DNA of 5,729 nt from positions 1 to 5,729 of the forward strand of contig PXDP01000125.1 of the NCBI GenBank assembly GCA_003565035.1, read 5' to 3'. Position numbers and translations under genes: made by a program. The stretch's first letter is position 1. Every line of letters begins with the position of its first letter. The notes under the pieces were generated by a model, which was given only the letters and a program-made list of their open reading frames with translations, was not told the origin of the DNA and did no database searches. This DNA comes from PVC group bacterium. Its GTDB lineage: Bacteria > Verrucomicrobiota > Kiritimatiellia > SS1-B-03-39 > UBA6053. Of this stretch, positions 4,265 through 5,729 are shown in pieces.

Positions 4265-5729
4265 TCAGCTTTCCGGCTGAAGGATGGACAGAATCTCCAG
4301 AATTTCTTCCCGGGATTTTGCCCTGGGGAGGCGTGCGACGGCTTCGCGGTTGCGGAAGGCTTCCGCAATGCTTGCCAGGGTATGTAAGTGATCGCTGGAC
4401 TGGAACCCTAATGGGGTGATCAGAACCAGGAGGACCTTTGGCGGGGTTTCCCGGTCGTAAAATGGGTGCTGAATCTGCCCGACGCCGGCGATGAGCACGG
4501 GTTTATCGCGGTTGCCGGAGTGGGCGTGAAGCAGGATCATCCCTTCACCGAGTTCAACCGGATGATGCTTCGCGGAGAGGATCAGCTGGGGCAGGCTGTC
4601 GTCGATTCGTTCCGCATCGTTCTGGAAACAGGCCTCCAGCATGTGCCGGATGGCGGTTTCCGCTTCGCAGGGATTCGGCAGGCGCAGGCCTGTCACTTCC
4701 GGAAAGGCGTCGGGGCCCGGGCCGGGAAGGACCGGCGGGGAGGGCTGCAGTTGTCCGGGAAGAGCGGGAAAGACGACCATGAAATTCACCTGAGGATATT
4801 TCGCGGCAATGAGCTCCGGAATCCGGTCCAGCGTGGGGGTCCACAGCATTGAGTTTTTGCGCTCCTGGGGCAGTAGCACCAGGGTGTTCCTGGCAATATC
4901 CTCAAACAGGGCTTTCCGGGACTGGGACCAGTTGGCGTGATGCTGGACCTGATATGCACATTTAGGTGCGGCACTTTCGAGACGTGCCTCCAGGTCTCCG
5001 GCCTGGTCTCCGTGAAGAAACACCTGCAACTCGACGCCCAGTTGTTTTCCCAGTCGTTTTGCATCCGAAAAGAGCAAATCCACATCACTGCGGTGCTCGG
5101 TGAGCGGTGGACACGGCAGCAGGATGCGACTGATGGTGTTCAACGGCGTGAGGATTCGGCAGAGAAAAAGGCGGCTGGGGCAGATTTCCGAGAGTTTGCG
5201 GTTTACTGATCCGAAGATTCTGGCGCTGGGGGTGTGCTCGCCGCCCCAGCCGGTGAGGACGATGCTCGCACGCAGGTCTTCGGCCGCCCGGACGATGCCG
5301 TCTGCCGGATTGAGGTCCACGCGGACACCGGGCAGAAGCCGTTCATCCGTGGCTTCGACCTGATTCAGGCATTTTGCCAATAATTCCTCGCCTTTTGCCA
5401 CCGCATCGCCGGTCTGCGTTTGCTGGCGGACAATGGTGGTGGGGTAGAGCGCTCCCGCCCGTGCGGGGTTGCGCAGCAGAAGGCCCAGATCCATCAGGCG
5501 CGCGGCGGAAGAGGGATTGGCCACTGAGATGAGAATGCGCTGCTCCTTGCCCTCGGTTTCATGCTCGGGTTCGCTTTTCAGCGCCATGTTCCGTCCAAAG
5601 GCCTCCACGCATCCGGCCCCGACGAGTACGGTGACCAGGATCATCCCAATAGCCCCGTTAAGCACCTCGGTGCTCAACAGTTCAACACGCAGACCCACCA
5701 GCACCGCCGCCAGGGTGGCGGCCGCCTGA
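4265..5729 (-). CDS. Paralogous cation:proton antiporter, C-terminal part (5' end outside window)
   Basis: The reading frame is open to the window edge: 487 codons from Gln at 5728-5726 to the TGA at 4267-4265. The visible part aligns from its first residue with residues 340-824 of the complete neighbour: QAAATLAAVLVG matches QAAATLAAALVG, then LNGAIGMILVTV matches LNGSIAMIMVTV. So the start and most of the membrane domain are missing, and a full protein of about 825 residues is expected. Numbering from that Gln: final helices 1-45; UspA-like module about 63-192 with G160-2x-G163-9x-G173-S174; second module about 204-322 ending in MLWTPTLDRIPELI; a proline-rich linker (about 325-345) longer than simple loops; EIIA-like module about 355-480 with His401 in LLHAHSG and His447 in DHLHTL. 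By eye about half of the residues match the paralogue in the UspA modules and fewer elsewhere. It is probably the upstream member of a two-gene operon. The transported ion is unknown. Confidence 0.9.
   Translation of the reverse strand, partial: QAAATLAAVLVGLRVELLSTEVLNGAIGMILVTVLVGAGCVEAFGRNMALKSEPEHETEGKEQRILISVANPSSAARLMDLGLLLRNPARAGALYPTTIVRQQTQTGDAVAKGEELLAKCLNQVEATDERLLPGVRVDLNPADGIVRAAEDLRASIVLTGWGGEHTPSARIFGSVNRKLSEICPSRLFLCRILTPLNTISRILLPCPPLTEHRSDVDLLFSDAKRLGKQLGVELQVFLHGDQAGDLEARLESAAPKCAYQVQHHANWSQSRKALFEDIARNTLVLLPQERKNSMLWTPTLDRIPELIAAKYPQVNFMVVFPALPGQLQPSPPVLPGPGPDAFPEVTGLRLPNPCEAETAIRHMLEACFQNDAERIDDSLPQLILSAKHHPVELGEGMILLHAHSGNRDKPVLIAGVGQIQHPFYDRETPPKVLLVLITPLGFQSSDHLHTLASIAEAFRNREAVARLPRAKSREEILEILSILQPES

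Noticed and set aside
5702..5704. GTG as the start of the upstream antiporter
   Set aside because: The frame stays open upstream to the window edge, and those codons (QAAATLAA) match the paralogue exactly, so the GTG is an internal valine.

Overview
The window carries three genes, all read from the minus strand. In transcription order they are: the C-terminal 487 codons of a cation:proton antiporter-type protein (5729 to 4265, start outside the window); a complete 824-residue paralogue of it (4210 to 1736); and the first 516 codons of a zinc-ribbon protein with a very long coiled coil built from 39-residue tandem repeats (1549 to 1, end outside the window). Coding density is high. The only gaps are 54 bp between the two antiporters and 186 bp before the coiled-coil gene. 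I see no RNA gene, mobile element or CRISPR array.

The two antiporter genes look like a tandem duplication. Both carry the same regulatory tail: a CPA2-type membrane domain (complete in the first, only its last helices visible in the second), two universal-stress-protein (UspA-like) modules of which the first keeps the nucleotide-binding motif G-2x-G-9x-G-S, and a C-terminal PTS EIIA type-2-like module that keeps the candidate phospho-acceptor histidine. The simplest reading is an ion/proton exchanger whose activity is tuned by nucleotide binding and possibly by phosphotransfer. Substrate and regulation are inferred, not shown. The 54 bp gap and same orientation suggest an operon. The coiled-coil gene has its own A/T-rich upstream region and is probably a separate unit with an unrelated function.

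Organism: a moderately GC-rich bacterium. The N-terminal double-CxxC ribbon fused to a long variable region, and the antiporter-USP-EIIA architecture, remind me of the Planctomycetota/Verrucomicrobiota/Kiritimatiellota/Lentisphaerota group. This is a recollection of family style, not a search result. None of the visible starts has a good Shine-Dalgarno sequence, which fits a lineage with frequent SD-independent initiation.

Most notable for follow-up: the paired antiporter-USP-EIIA proteins, a perfect 8-bp inverted repeat that places the start codon of the complete antiporter in an 8-nt loop, and the recently expanded 117-bp repeat array, with a 351-bp higher-order pattern and a coiled coil that stutters once per repeat.
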